The position numbers and the translations under genes are program-made. From JAHFUS01 sp035689115 (GTDB lineage Bacteria; Actinomycetota; Acidimicrobiia; Acidimicrobiales; GCA-2861595), in the NCBI GenBank assembly GCA_035689115.1, contig DASSMA010000016.1:27573-91572 (forward strand): a stretch of DNA of 64,000 nucleotides, read 5' to 3'. The notes beneath the pieces are model-generated. The model made no database searches and had not been told where the DNA came from. It worked only from the letters and a program-made list of their open reading frames with translations. Shown here piece by piece: positions 31,236-39,127 of the stretch (its first letter is position 1; each line of letters opens with the position of its first letter).

Positions 31236-33967
31236 GGGGCGGCCTCCTCGGCCACCAGCCGGCCGCCGAGGTGGAACGAGAAGCGCCGGGCGACGTCGGC
31301 CAGGTCCGCCAGGTCGGACATCTTGAGGGCGGCCAGCCGCGGGTGGGCGGCGAGCCACTCGGTGAGGCGATCCACCTCGCCGGCCGGCGCAGCTCCCGTC
31401 CGCTTGAGCGCCTGGACGCGCGCCCGCAGGGTGGCCGGGGCGCCGGCGGCCGGCGGCGCCCCGTCGAGCAGGGCGTCGGCCACGCCCGGGAGCCCGGTGG
31501 CGATGGCCAGCAGCAGGAGCAGCCGCTCGTGCTCGGGCACCCGGCTCGGCGCGGGCGCCGGCCCGTGCCGGGAGATCGACTTCACCAGCTGGTACACGTT
31601 CACGAACCGCTGGACGGACCGGGGGGTGGTGCCCAGCAGCGGTGCCACCTGGTCGACGAACTCGAGCTCGGCCTCGCCCACCGTGAGGGCGGCGGCGGCG
31701 AGCCACGGGGGGTCGCCGCCGTCGGTGTCGAACAGCGAGGCGACGACGTGCTGGAGCTCCGCCTCCTGCCCGGTGGCCTTCTCGTCCTTGTCGAATCGGC
31801 CGCCGTCGACGGCAGGTGCCGACCCGCCAGCAGCGGGCTGGTCGGCGAGCAGGCCGCGGGCCATCCGCAGCCGCATCTCGGGCGAGAGCGGGCGGACCCA
31901 GTAGGGGATCTGGAAGATCTTCTCCACGTAGTCGTCGGGGTCGGCGCCGTCCGTCAGCAGCGCTCCGTAGTGCTCTCGCAACGACCCGGCCAGCCACCGG
32001 GTGTCGACGGCGACCACGACGACGAACAGGGGGAAGGCGAGCAGCAGGTGCACCGCCTGGAGCACCTGGATGACGAGCGGCGTGGGGCAGCGGTCGAGGT
32101 CGTCGATGTACAGGACGATGCGGTTGATGGCCTCGGCGTCCCCAACCGTCGGCTCGTCGCCGTCCGGGCGCCTCAGCCGCTCGTTCTCCTCCTCGATCAC
32201 GCCGGAGAGCCGCTCCAGGTCCCGACGCACCAGCGCCGGCACGCCGAGGTGCTTGCGGTAGTCGTCGCTCCCCAGCCGCTCAGTGATGAAGTCGTGGAGC
32301 ACCCGAGCCGGCGTCGTCGCCGCCAGGGCCTCCTCGGACTCCGCCATCCTTCCGGCGATGGCCTGCTCCCTCGAGGCTGCCTCGGCCAGCTCATCGGTGA
32401 CGGTGTCGAGCCGCTGCTGGGCCTCGGCGACCGAGTCGTCGAGCGCCTGGCGACGCTGCTCGGCCTCCTTCGCCAGCGCCTCGCGGGCCGCGTCGATGGC
32501 GTCCAACTCGTGCTGGAGGTCGCCCGTTGCCTTCTTCACGAACGCGGTGAGGCCGGCGAAGGCGGCCGCCACGGTGGTGGCCACGTTCGACACGGCGGGG
32601 ACGTCGTAGTGGGCCAGCACGAAGCTGACCGCCGGGACGAGGACGATGAGCGCAATGGGGGTGACGAGCCGGCTCCGCCGCACGCCGGCGAGGAGCGGGC
32701 CGGACCGGCGCAGGACATCGCCCGCCTCCGACAGGGCGGCAGCCAGGCCGGCCGCCTCGGTGGCCACGGTGCTGACGCCGGCCCGGTCGGCCGCATCCCG
32801 CACCTGCTTCTGGAGCGCCGGCGAGGGTACCCACGTCCCCTCGGCGCTCTCCCGCTGGCGGCGGGTGAGGTCCTGGACGGCTTCGTCCCGCTGGCGCCGT
32901 CGCTGTTCGACCTGGGCCGCCGCCGACTGGGCCTCGGCTTCGAGCTCGGCCCGCCGCCGGGCGAGGGCCTCGCGCTCCTCGCCGGCTTCCCTGATCCTCC
33001 GGACCCAGAACGTCTGGCGCTGGGCCATGAGATCCTCGTCCTCGTCGCCCAGCCGCAGGTTCCGGAACAGGTGGTCCAGCAGGCTGGCCCACAGGTCGCC
33101 GCCGACGTACTGCCAGGCGTTGAACTCGATCTGCACGACGGCCTTGTAGAACGGCAGGTCGCGCTGGGGCCGCGACCGCGTGACGGGGTTGGTGACGAGG
33201 GCGTCGATGCGGGCCTGGAGACTGCGCAGGAAGTAGCTCTTGCCCGACCCCCAGTCGCCGAACAGGCCGACGGCCAGCGGTGGGCTCAGGGTGCGGGAGG
33301 CGATGAGGTAGGCGAAGGCCTCGACCTCGGCCTGGATGCCCACCAGGTCCGTCGGTGGCGGTGCCTCGGGGCGGGGCTTGCGGGGGCGGGCCCGGTCCGG
33401 CCGGTAGGTGGGCAGGGAGACCGGCTTCGGCCAGGGGTGGCGCTTGCGGAGGAAGGCGTCGTAGTCCTCCCCGTCCTTCAGGTAGGCGGGATAGGAGGAC
33501 ACCAGCTCGCCGACGGTAACGCCCCGCTGGTTCAGCTGACCGCGCACGGAGAGAGCGGCCGGCGTGTCGGTCGCCAGCAAGGCGCCGAAGACGTCGGCGA
33601 GTGTGACGAAGTCGGGCTCGGACCGGGACTCGGCCCGCTCGGCCCGCTCGAGGATGGTCGCCACGTCGCCCCGCGGTGTCGGGTCGTCGGCGGGCAGGTC
33701 CCGGATGGCCGCCACGAGGTCGTCGAGGCCGAACGGCCGGAGGCCGGCCGGCGCGAACACGGCCCCGGGCGGGACGCCGAAGTGCTCGAGCAGCTGGCGA
33801 GGCTCGCTGTCACGCGGGTGGGCGGTGAGGATGCCCACGAGCAGGTCGAAGGAATCGGCGGTCACCGACCACGGGTCGGTGGCTCCCGATCGCAGCACGG
33901 CGCTGGCCCACGCGTTGCGCAGCGCCGTCTTCGAGGACGCCGACAGCTGGCCCCGGGGCCCGGCCAT
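31232..33967 (-). CDS. KAP-family P-loop NTPase with N-terminal Clp-N-like repeats
   Basis: A 911-residue protein. Residues 10-155 resemble the double Clp_N repeat (DSFDLLVGILTAHPRDSEPR; LADVFGALLATDTPAALSV). The KAP NTPase domain follows: Walker A GLFGDWGSGKSYF (about 235-247), EFNAWQY (281-287), long coiled coil, two membrane helices (434-453 and 460-477) inserted between the Walker motifs, Walker B IVLYIDDLDRC (617-627) and SVQRFVNVYQLVK. KAP NTPases are membrane-linked ATPases, some implicated in phage exclusion (PifA). A Clp-N fusion is uncommon. It is divergent from the repeat-protein gene at 34127. Confidence 0.85.
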   Translation of the reverse strand: MAGPRGQLSASSKTALRNAWASAVLRSGATDPWSVTADSFDLLVGILTAHPRDSEPRQLLEHFGVPPGAVFAPAGLRPFGLDDLVAAIRDLPADDPTPRGDVATILERAERAESRSEPDFVTLADVFGALLATDTPAALSVRGQLNQRGVTVGELVSSYPAYLKDGEDYDAFLRKRHPWPKPVSLPTYRPDRARPRKPRPEAPPPTDLVGIQAEVEAFAYLIASRTLSPPLAVGLFGDWGSGKSYFLRSLQARIDALVTNPVTRSRPQRDLPFYKAVVQIEFNAWQYVGGDLWASLLDHLFRNLRLGDEDEDLMAQRQTFWVRRIREAGEEREALARRRAELEAEAQSAAAQVEQRRRQRDEAVQDLTRRQRESAEGTWVPSPALQKQVRDAADRAGVSTVATEAAGLAAALSEAGDVLRRSGPLLAGVRRSRLVTPIALIVLVPAVSFVLAHYDVPAVSNVATTVAAAFAGLTAFVKKATGDLQHELDAIDAAREALAKEAEQRRQALDDSVAEAQQRLDTVTDELAEAASREQAIAGRMAESEEALAATTPARVLHDFITERLGSDDYRKHLGVPALVRRDLERLSGVIEEENERLRRPDGDEPTVGDAEAINRIVLYIDDLDRCPTPLVIQVLQAVHLLLAFPLFVVVVAVDTRWLAGSLREHYGALLTDGADPDDYVEKIFQIPYWVRPLSPEMRLRMARGLLADQPAAGGSAPAVDGGRFDKDEKATGQEAELQHVVASLFDTDGGDPPWLAAAALTVGEAELEFVDQVAPLLGTTPRSVQRFVNVYQLVKSISRHGPAPAPSRVPEHERLLLLLAIATGLPGVADALLDGAPPAAGAPATLRARVQALKRTGAAPAGEVDRLTEWLAAHPRLAALKMSDLADLADVARRFSFHLGGRLVAEEAAP

Positions 33968-34126
33968 CTACGGGCGCGGCGGCGCGGTGGGTTCGGCCAC
34001 GTGCGGAGGCTACCCATTGGCCGGAATCGACCGGTGTCTCCGTCCTGCACCAGATACGCCCGACGATGCGGTATCCAGGTACTTGCGGCTCGCAACGGGT
34101 CGCTCGGGAGTCCCGGGAGGTCCACG

Positions 34127-35440
34127 ATGGTGCGTCGGAGGACAGTTCGCCGGATCGCCGCAACGGCGCTCCTCGCCATGGTGGCGCTCCCGCCCGCACC
34201 GCCGGCGGGAGCGGTCGCGCCGGACCCCTCCCAGGACGTGTTCGCCTTCGGCGACGCCGGGTTCTTCGGGTCCACCGGCGGGGTGTCGCTCACCAGGCCG
34301 ATCGTCGGCATGGCGGCGACGCCGACGGGGCTCGGCTACTGGGAGGTCGGCACCGACGGGGGCATCTTCGCCTACGGCGACGCCGCCTTCCACGGCTCCA
34401 CCGGGGCGCTCAGGCTCAACCGGCCGATCGTCGGCATGGCCGCCACGCCCACCGGCCAGGGCTACTGGCTGGTGGCCTCCGACGGTGGGATCTTCTCCTT
34501 CGGCGACGCCGACTTCGCCGGCTCCACGGGGGCCATGACGCTGAACCAGCCGATCGTCGGCATGGCCGCCACGCCCAGCGGCCACGGCTACTGGCTGGTG
34601 GCCTCCGACGGCGGGGTCTTCTCCTTCGGTGACGCCACGTTCGCCGGTTCCACCGGGGCGACGTACCTGAACAAGCCGATCGTGGGAATGGCGTCGACGC
34701 CCAGCGGCCACGGCTACTGGCTGGTCGCCTCCGACGGCGGCATCTTCTCCTTCGGGGACGCCACCTTTGCCGGCTCGACCGGGGCGCTGACCCTGAACCA
34801 GCCGATCGTCGGCATGGCGGCCACGCCGACCGGCAACGGGTACTGGCTGCTGGCCCTGGACGGCGGCGTCTTCGCCTTCGGCGGCGCCGGCTTCCTCGGA
34901 TCCATCGCCGACCTGGCGTTCCACAAGCCGGTGGCGGCCATCGTGGCCACGCCCACCGGCAACGGCTACTGGATCGCCGCAACCCACGAGTGCGCCGTCC
35001 TCGGGACCACCGCCGACAAGGTCGACCTCGCCCCTGGCAGCCTCATGAACCTCACCGCCGTGCGCACCGGCAGCCGGGGCTGCATCGACCGCGTCACCTT
35101 CGAGTTCGCACTGGACAGTGGCAACAACGGCCACATCGCCGTCGAGACGGGCTACCGGAACCCGCCGTTCAGCGGCGCGTCGGGGATGCCGGTGCCCGTC
35201 GCCGGCGGCGCCTTCATCCAGGTGCGGGTCGAGGGCGGGGCGACATACAACGTGGCGGCGAACACCCCCACCTACACCGGCTCGCACGACATCCGGCCCT
35301 CGCTGCCGTTCGTCCGCGAGGTTCGCCTGGTGGACGACTTCGAGCGCAACCTGGTGTGGGTGATCGGGATCGACCGCAAGCGCCCGTTCACCCTCCGCCA
35401 GTTCGACGGGCCGGACCGGATCGTCATCGACATCGGGTAG
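34127..35440 (+). CDS. Secreted 42-residue-repeat protein with C-terminal AMIN-like domain
   Basis: A 437-residue exported protein. The signal peptide (RRIAATALLAMVALPPAPPAGA) is followed from residue 36 by six 42-residue units of the GYWLVASDGGIFSFGDA type, the first lacking its GYW and the last diverged (GYWIAATHECAVLG). The C-terminal 140 residues form a beta domain (RVTFEFALDSGNNGHIAVET ... GPDRIVIDIG) of the AMIN-like type often found on actinobacterial surface proteins. It may bind cell-wall or matrix polymers. ATG 34127 has GGGAGG seven bases upstream. It is a relative of the protein at 4105. Confidence 0.85.
   Translation: MVRRRTVRRIAATALLAMVALPPAPPAGAVAPDPSQDVFAFGDAGFFGSTGGVSLTRPIVGMAATPTGLGYWEVGTDGGIFAYGDAAFHGSTGALRLNRPIVGMAATPTGQGYWLVASDGGIFSFGDADFAGSTGAMTLNQPIVGMAATPSGHGYWLVASDGGVFSFGDATFAGSTGATYLNKPIVGMASTPSGHGYWLVASDGGIFSFGDATFAGSTGALTLNQPIVGMAATPTGNGYWLLALDGGVFAFGGAGFLGSIADLAFHKPVAAIVATPTGNGYWIAATHECAVLGTTADKVDLAPGSLMNLTAVRTGSRGCIDRVTFEFALDSGNNGHIAVETGYRNPPFSGASGMPVPVAGGAFIQVRVEGGATYNVAANTPTYTGSHDIRPSLPFVREVRLVDDFERNLVWVIGIDRKRPFTLRQFDGPDRIVIDIG
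34237..34983 (+). repeat. Tandem 126-bp coding repeats
   Basis: About six 126-bp units encode FGDA-F-GSTG-L-PIVGMAATP-G-GYWLVASDGG modules. Central units are almost identical at DNA level (CTACTGGCTGGTGGCCTCCG recurs), the outer ones diverged. The same unit length as at 5122-5868 shows common origin. Confidence 0.85.
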
Positions 35441-35582
35441 CACCCGTACCAAGTGAGCGGAAGGGGCGAGTCGCACCCCTTCAGGCCAACGGTCCGGCGA
35501 CGCGGGCCCTTCGCCTCTGGGTCGCCGGGGCCCCGTCCGGCTTCATGGCTGTGACACCGACGACGCTGAGGAGGGCGCGGCG

Positions 35583-35993
35583 ATGGCACTGCCGAGGACG
35601 CACGGCACCGACTGGACGGTGGCCGCCGAGCGGGTGTGCGCGTCGACGGCCCACTTGACGATCTTCCTGGCCGCCATGGAGCCGCTCATCCCCGTCGGCG
35701 GCCTGGTGGTGCTGGCGCTCATGCGGGTGACGGTCGGGCGGTCGCCGGGCCTGGTCCGCGACAACATCACCAGGGCGTTCAACTACCAGGTCTTCGCCTG
35801 GATCGTCTGCGCCGCTCTCTACGTCAGCGGGACGTGGGCGCTCGAGGTCGTGGGTGGGGTCCTGGGCGTGCTCTTCGCCGCCGCCGCCACCATGGTGGTG
35901 CTTGGCCTGCTGCTCCTGCCGATCGTGGCCGCCCTGCACGCATCGAAGGCCGAGGAGTTCGAGTACCCGGCCTCGCTCCGCATCCTCCGCTGA
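35583..35993 (+). CDS. DUF4870-like membrane protein
   Basis: A 136-residue protein with three to four helices. The layout AHLTIFLAAMEPLIPVGGLVV, then HDNI-like 'VRDNITRAFNYQVFAWIVCA', then a long hydrophobic hairpin matches DUF4870, small membrane proteins with a conserved 'A...fN.Q' loop. Function is unknown. ATG 35583. It is the first of three same-strand genes leading to a flavodoxin. Confidence 0.75.
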   Translation: MALPRTHGTDWTVAAERVCASTAHLTIFLAAMEPLIPVGGLVVLALMRVTVGRSPGLVRDNITRAFNYQVFAWIVCAALYVSGTWALEVVGGVLGVLFAAAATMVVLGLLLLPIVAALHASKAEEFEYPASLRILR

Positions 35994-36084
35994 ACGGGGT
36001 CGCCGCCGGGCGAAACCGACCTTCGGCCCTGGAGCGCAGGCGCCCGGCGTGGCTCACTTGTTGCAACGAGCACGAGGTGACGCT

Positions 36085-37506
36085 ATGGCGCGCAAGAGCA
36101 CTGCCCTGGTGGTGATGGGCGCGCTGGCCGGCCTGGTGGGGATGGCACTGCTGGCGGGCGGCGCCGTCCTGGTGTGGGCCCACACCACCCAGCGCGACGC
36201 CGCCGGGTTCTACACCAGCTCCACCCAGCGCTTCTCGACCTCGACGGCCGCCCTGCAGGCCGACGTCGACCTCGGGCGGCAGGGCCGCGAGCGCGACTGG
36301 GTCCCGTTCGCCGATCTGGCCACCATCCGGATCCGGGCGGCCAGCACGGCCGAGACGCCGCTGTTCATCGGCATCGGGCGCCGGGCCGACGTCGACCGCT
36401 ACCTGGCCGGCACCGCCCACGAGCAGCTGGTGGACGTGCGGTTCAGGCCCTTCCGGGCGTCCTACCAGTTGCAGCCGGGCAACCGGTCCGCCGGGGCTCC
36501 CGGCGCCGAGCCGATCTGGGTCGTGAGCGCCAGCGGCACGGGCCGGCAGCAGGTGACGTGGCCGACCCAGTCCGGGCGGTGGAGCCTCGTGGTGATGAAC
36601 GCCGGCGGCGGGCCGGGCGTCACCGTCGACGCCTCCGTCGGCGCCCGGACCGGCGCGCTCCTGCCGGTGGGCATCGGCCTCGGCGCCTTCGGCCTGGTGC
36701 TGTGCGCCGGCGGCCTGCTGCTCGTCGTCGTGGGCGTCCGCCCGGCCGGCGCCCCGCTCCCGTTGGCGGCAGCGGCCCCCCTGGTGGCGGGCGCCTACCC
36801 GGCCCGGCTGGACGGGCACCTCGACGCCGGCGTCAGCCGGTGGCGGTGGCTGGTGAAGTGGCTGCTGGTCATCCCCCACCTGGTGGTGCTCGCCCTGCTG
36901 TGGATGGCTACGGCCGTGCTCACCGTGGTGGCCGGGTTCGCCATCCTCATAACCGGCCGCTACCCCCGGTCCATCTTCGACTTCAACGTCGGGGTGATGC
37001 GCTGGACGTGGCGCGTGGCGTTCTACGGGATCAGCGCACTTGGAACGGATCGCTACCCGCCCTTCTCCCTCGACCCCGACCCGGGCTACCCGGCCGACTT
37101 CTCGGTCGACTACCCCGAGCGCCTGTCGCGGGGCCTGGTCCTGGTGAAGTGGTGGCTGCTGGCCATCCCCCACTACGTGGTGGTGGCCTTCTTCGCCGGC
37201 GGCGCGACGGCCGGGTTCGGCCGCTGGTACGTCGTGCCCGGCGGGCTCATCACGGTGCTCGTGGCCGTGGCTGCCGTGGTACTGCTGTTCTCCGGGCGGT
37301 ATCCGGAGCCCATCTTCGGGTTCGTCATGGGGATGAACCGCTGGTGCTACCGGGTGCTGGCCTACGTCGCCCTGCTGCGCGACGAGTACCCCCCCTTCCG
37401 GCTCGACGCAGGCGGCGCCGACCCGGGCTCGATACCCGACGCCCCGCCTCCCGCCCCCGAGGCCGGAGGCGCGCTCGTCCCCGCCCAAGGAGGCTCCGCC
37501 ACGTGA
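36085..37506 (+). CDS. DUF4389 membrane protein, duplicated
   Basis: A 473-residue membrane protein. One N-terminal helix is followed by an extracytoplasmic beta domain of about 160 residues (PLFIGIGRRADVDRYLAG, VNAGG-type turns), a second helix, and two tandem DUF4389 units: WRWLVKWLLVIPHLVVLALL ... GRYPRSIFDFNVGVMRW and LVKWWLLAIPHYVVVAFFAG ... GRYPEPIFGFVMGMNRW. Each unit ends in RYPPF or EYPPF. The role is unknown. GAGGTGA precedes ATG 36085. Its TGA overlaps the GTG of the flavodoxin gene. Confidence 0.82.
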   Translation: MARKSTALVVMGALAGLVGMALLAGGAVLVWAHTTQRDAAGFYTSSTQRFSTSTAALQADVDLGRQGRERDWVPFADLATIRIRAASTAETPLFIGIGRRADVDRYLAGTAHEQLVDVRFRPFRASYQLQPGNRSAGAPGAEPIWVVSASGTGRQQVTWPTQSGRWSLVVMNAGGGPGVTVDASVGARTGALLPVGIGLGAFGLVLCAGGLLLVVVGVRPAGAPLPLAAAAPLVAGAYPARLDGHLDAGVSRWRWLVKWLLVIPHLVVLALLWMATAVLTVVAGFAILITGRYPRSIFDFNVGVMRWTWRVAFYGISALGTDRYPPFSLDPDPGYPADFSVDYPERLSRGLVLVKWWLLAIPHYVVVAFFAGGATAGFGRWYVVPGGLITVLVAVAAVVLLFSGRYPEPIFGFVMGMNRWCYRVLAYVALLRDEYPPFRLDAGGADPGSIPDAPPPAPEAGGALVPAQGGSAT

Positions 37507-38036
37507 GAGCGATCGTCATCTACGAGTCGATGTACGGCAACACCCACCTGGTCGCCGACGCCATCGCGCGGGGCCTCGGGGCGGGAGGATCGACGGTCCA
37601 GGTGCTCCCTGTGGCGGAGGCCACGGTGGCGGCGCTCGACCAAGCCGACCTGGTGGTCGTCGGTGCACCCACGCACGCCCACGGCCTGAGCCGGCCGGCC
37701 ACCCGGCGGTCGGCCGCCGACGCCGCCGGCAAGGACGGATCGGACGTCCACCTCGACGGGCACGCCGCCGACACCGGCGTGCGGGAATGGCTGGAGGCCC
37801 TGGACGGGCTGCACCTGCCGGCGGTCACCTTCGACACCCGCATGCCCGGCCCGCCGATGCTCACGGGGAGCGCCTCGCGCCTCATCGCCAAGCGCCTGTC
37901 CCGCCACGGGTTCCGCATCGTGGCAACCCCCGAGAGCTTCCTCGTGGACCGGCACAACCACCTCCGATCGGGCGAGGAGGAGCGGGCGGCGGCGTGGGGC
38001 GGGCGGCTGGCGACGCTGGTGTCCGGAGGCGTTTGA
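37503..38036 (+). CDS. Flavodoxin-family protein
   Basis: A 177-residue protein with the FMN phosphate loop IYESMYGNTHLVADAIARGL and the isoalloxazine loop VVGAPTHAHGLSRPATRR. The middle carries an actinobacterial insertion (DGHAADTGVREWLEAL), and TFDTRMPGPPMLTGSASRLI follows. It probably transfers electrons or acts as a stress-linked flavoprotein. It is translationally coupled to the DUF4389 gene. A tandem dyad follows and probably belongs to the next gene. Confidence 0.85.
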   Translation: MRAIVIYESMYGNTHLVADAIARGLGAGGSTVQVLPVAEATVAALDQADLVVVGAPTHAHGLSRPATRRSAADAAGKDGSDVHLDGHAADTGVREWLEALDGLHLPAVTFDTRMPGPPMLTGSASRLIAKRLSRHGFRIVATPESFLVDRHNHLRSGEEERAAAWGGRLATLVSGGV

Positions 38037-38062
38037 GGCGCGGCGCGCCTTCGGTCCCATCC

Positions 38063-38098
38063 GGGACGTAGGTCCCCGACGGGGGGGACGGCCGGCCC
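38063..38098. promoter_or_regulatory. Tandem GGGAC-N4-GTCCC-type dyads (DosR/NarL-like)
   Basis: GGGACGTAGGTCCC at 38063-38076 has the geometry of the DosR/DevR box core (GGGAC-N4-GTCCC). A second, GGGACGGCCGGCCC, at 38085-38098 keeps the left arm and most of the right. Centres are 22 bp apart, two DNA turns. They lie 60-95 bases before the LPKTG gene. No regulator gene is in the window. Confidence 0.45.
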
Positions 38099-38157
38099 TG
38101 GGACAAGACGGGCGAGCGGCGGACACTCCGAAGAATCACCAAGAGGGAGGTTTGCCG

Positions 38158-38898
38158 ATGAAGAGGTCATCGCTCCTCGTCGTCGCATCTGTCGCTGCGT
38201 TGGGCGTGCTGTCCGTTGCCGGGCCCGTCTTCGCCGACCCGCCGGGCAACAACGGCACGATCAAGATCGACGGTAAGGACATCGAATCGGTGCCGGACAA
38301 CGACCCGCACCCGGGGTGCACGTTCACGGTCGAGTTCGCCGGCTACGACGAGAACCCGAACCTGTACGCCACCGTCGACTTCGAGCTCCAGCCGCCCACC
38401 TTGCGCCCGGGCGACGACCAGCTGCTCCTGCACGACAAGATCTTCATAGGCGAGGATCCGGCCGGCGGGGCCAACGACCTCGACGCGAAGCGCGTCTACA
38501 ACCTCGACTTCACCGGCGCCTTCCCGCAGCCGCTCCAGGGCTACCACGTGAAGCTCACGATCCACGCCCCTGAGGGCTCGATCGGCAACGACGTCAAGCA
38601 CAAGGTCTTCTGGGCCACGTCGTGCCTGCTGCCGCCGACCACCACCACGACGACCACCACGACGACCACGACCGTCCCGCCGGGAACCAGCCCGACCACG
38701 ACGGCCAGCACCACGACGACCACGGCCCCTCCCGCCGTCCTGGGCGAGACGATCCAGGCGGCGCCGGCCGGCGAGCTGCCGAAGACCGGCACCGGCGACG
38801 GCACGCGCGCCCTGTTCCTGCTCGGCGTGGCGCTCGTCGTGGTCGGCACGTCGACCGTCGGAGCGGTGCGCCTGGTGGCGCGGCGGAGTGACCATTGA
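38158..38898 (+). CDS. LPXTG-type cell-wall-anchored protein
   Basis: A 246-residue exported protein. A signal peptide (RSSLLVVASVAALGVLSVAG, cleavage after VFA) is followed by a beta domain of about 130 residues with two cysteines (HPGCTFTVEFAGYDEN; ATSCLLPP). A threonine-rich stalk (runs of T, about residues 160-190) leads to LPKTG, a hydrophobic helix and a positive tail (RLVARRSDH). LPKTG is a standard sortase signal, although no sortase gene is in the window. ATG 38158 has GGGAGG upstream. Confidence 0.85.
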   Translation: MKRSSLLVVASVAALGVLSVAGPVFADPPGNNGTIKIDGKDIESVPDNDPHPGCTFTVEFAGYDENPNLYATVDFELQPPTLRPGDDQLLLHDKIFIGEDPAGGANDLDAKRVYNLDFTGAFPQPLQGYHVKLTIHAPEGSIGNDVKHKVFWATSCLLPPTTTTTTTTTTTTVPPGTSPTTTASTTTTTAPPAVLGETIQAAPAGELPKTGTGDGTRALFLLGVALVVVGTSTVGAVRLVARRSDH

Positions 38899-39082
38899 CC
38901 GCCTAGTCACTTCAAAATGGTCCTCAAGCAGCGCACCCGTCTCCCGAACGAACACGCCGTCGCCGGGGAAGGTGGCAAGGACGAGGCAGCGATCCGCCGG
39001 GCCGTAACTGGTCGCCTGGACCGGCGGGGAGCCAATGGCGAACCCGCCGTCCGCACGGCCTGTCGAACGAGAGGTGGCTGCG

Positions 39083-39127
39083 ATGTCGCGTCGGTTGCGT
39101 CGTACCGAGGGGGCCAGTGGCCACTGA
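39083..39127 (+). CDS. Putative 14-aa leader ORF overlapping the next start
   Basis: ATG 39083 lies five bases after GAGGTGG and encodes MSRRLRRTEGASGH before TGA at 39125. The frame overlaps the GTG start of the GGDEF-EAL gene by 11 bases, so translation could be coupled. It is very short; the case rests on the ribosome site and the overlap only. Confidence 0.3.
   Translation: MSRRLRRTEGASGH

Noticed and set aside
38917..39116. Open frames in the gap before the membrane GGDEF-EAL gene
   Set aside because: No frame has the strong third-position GC of neighbours; only the 14-codon leader has a ribosome site.
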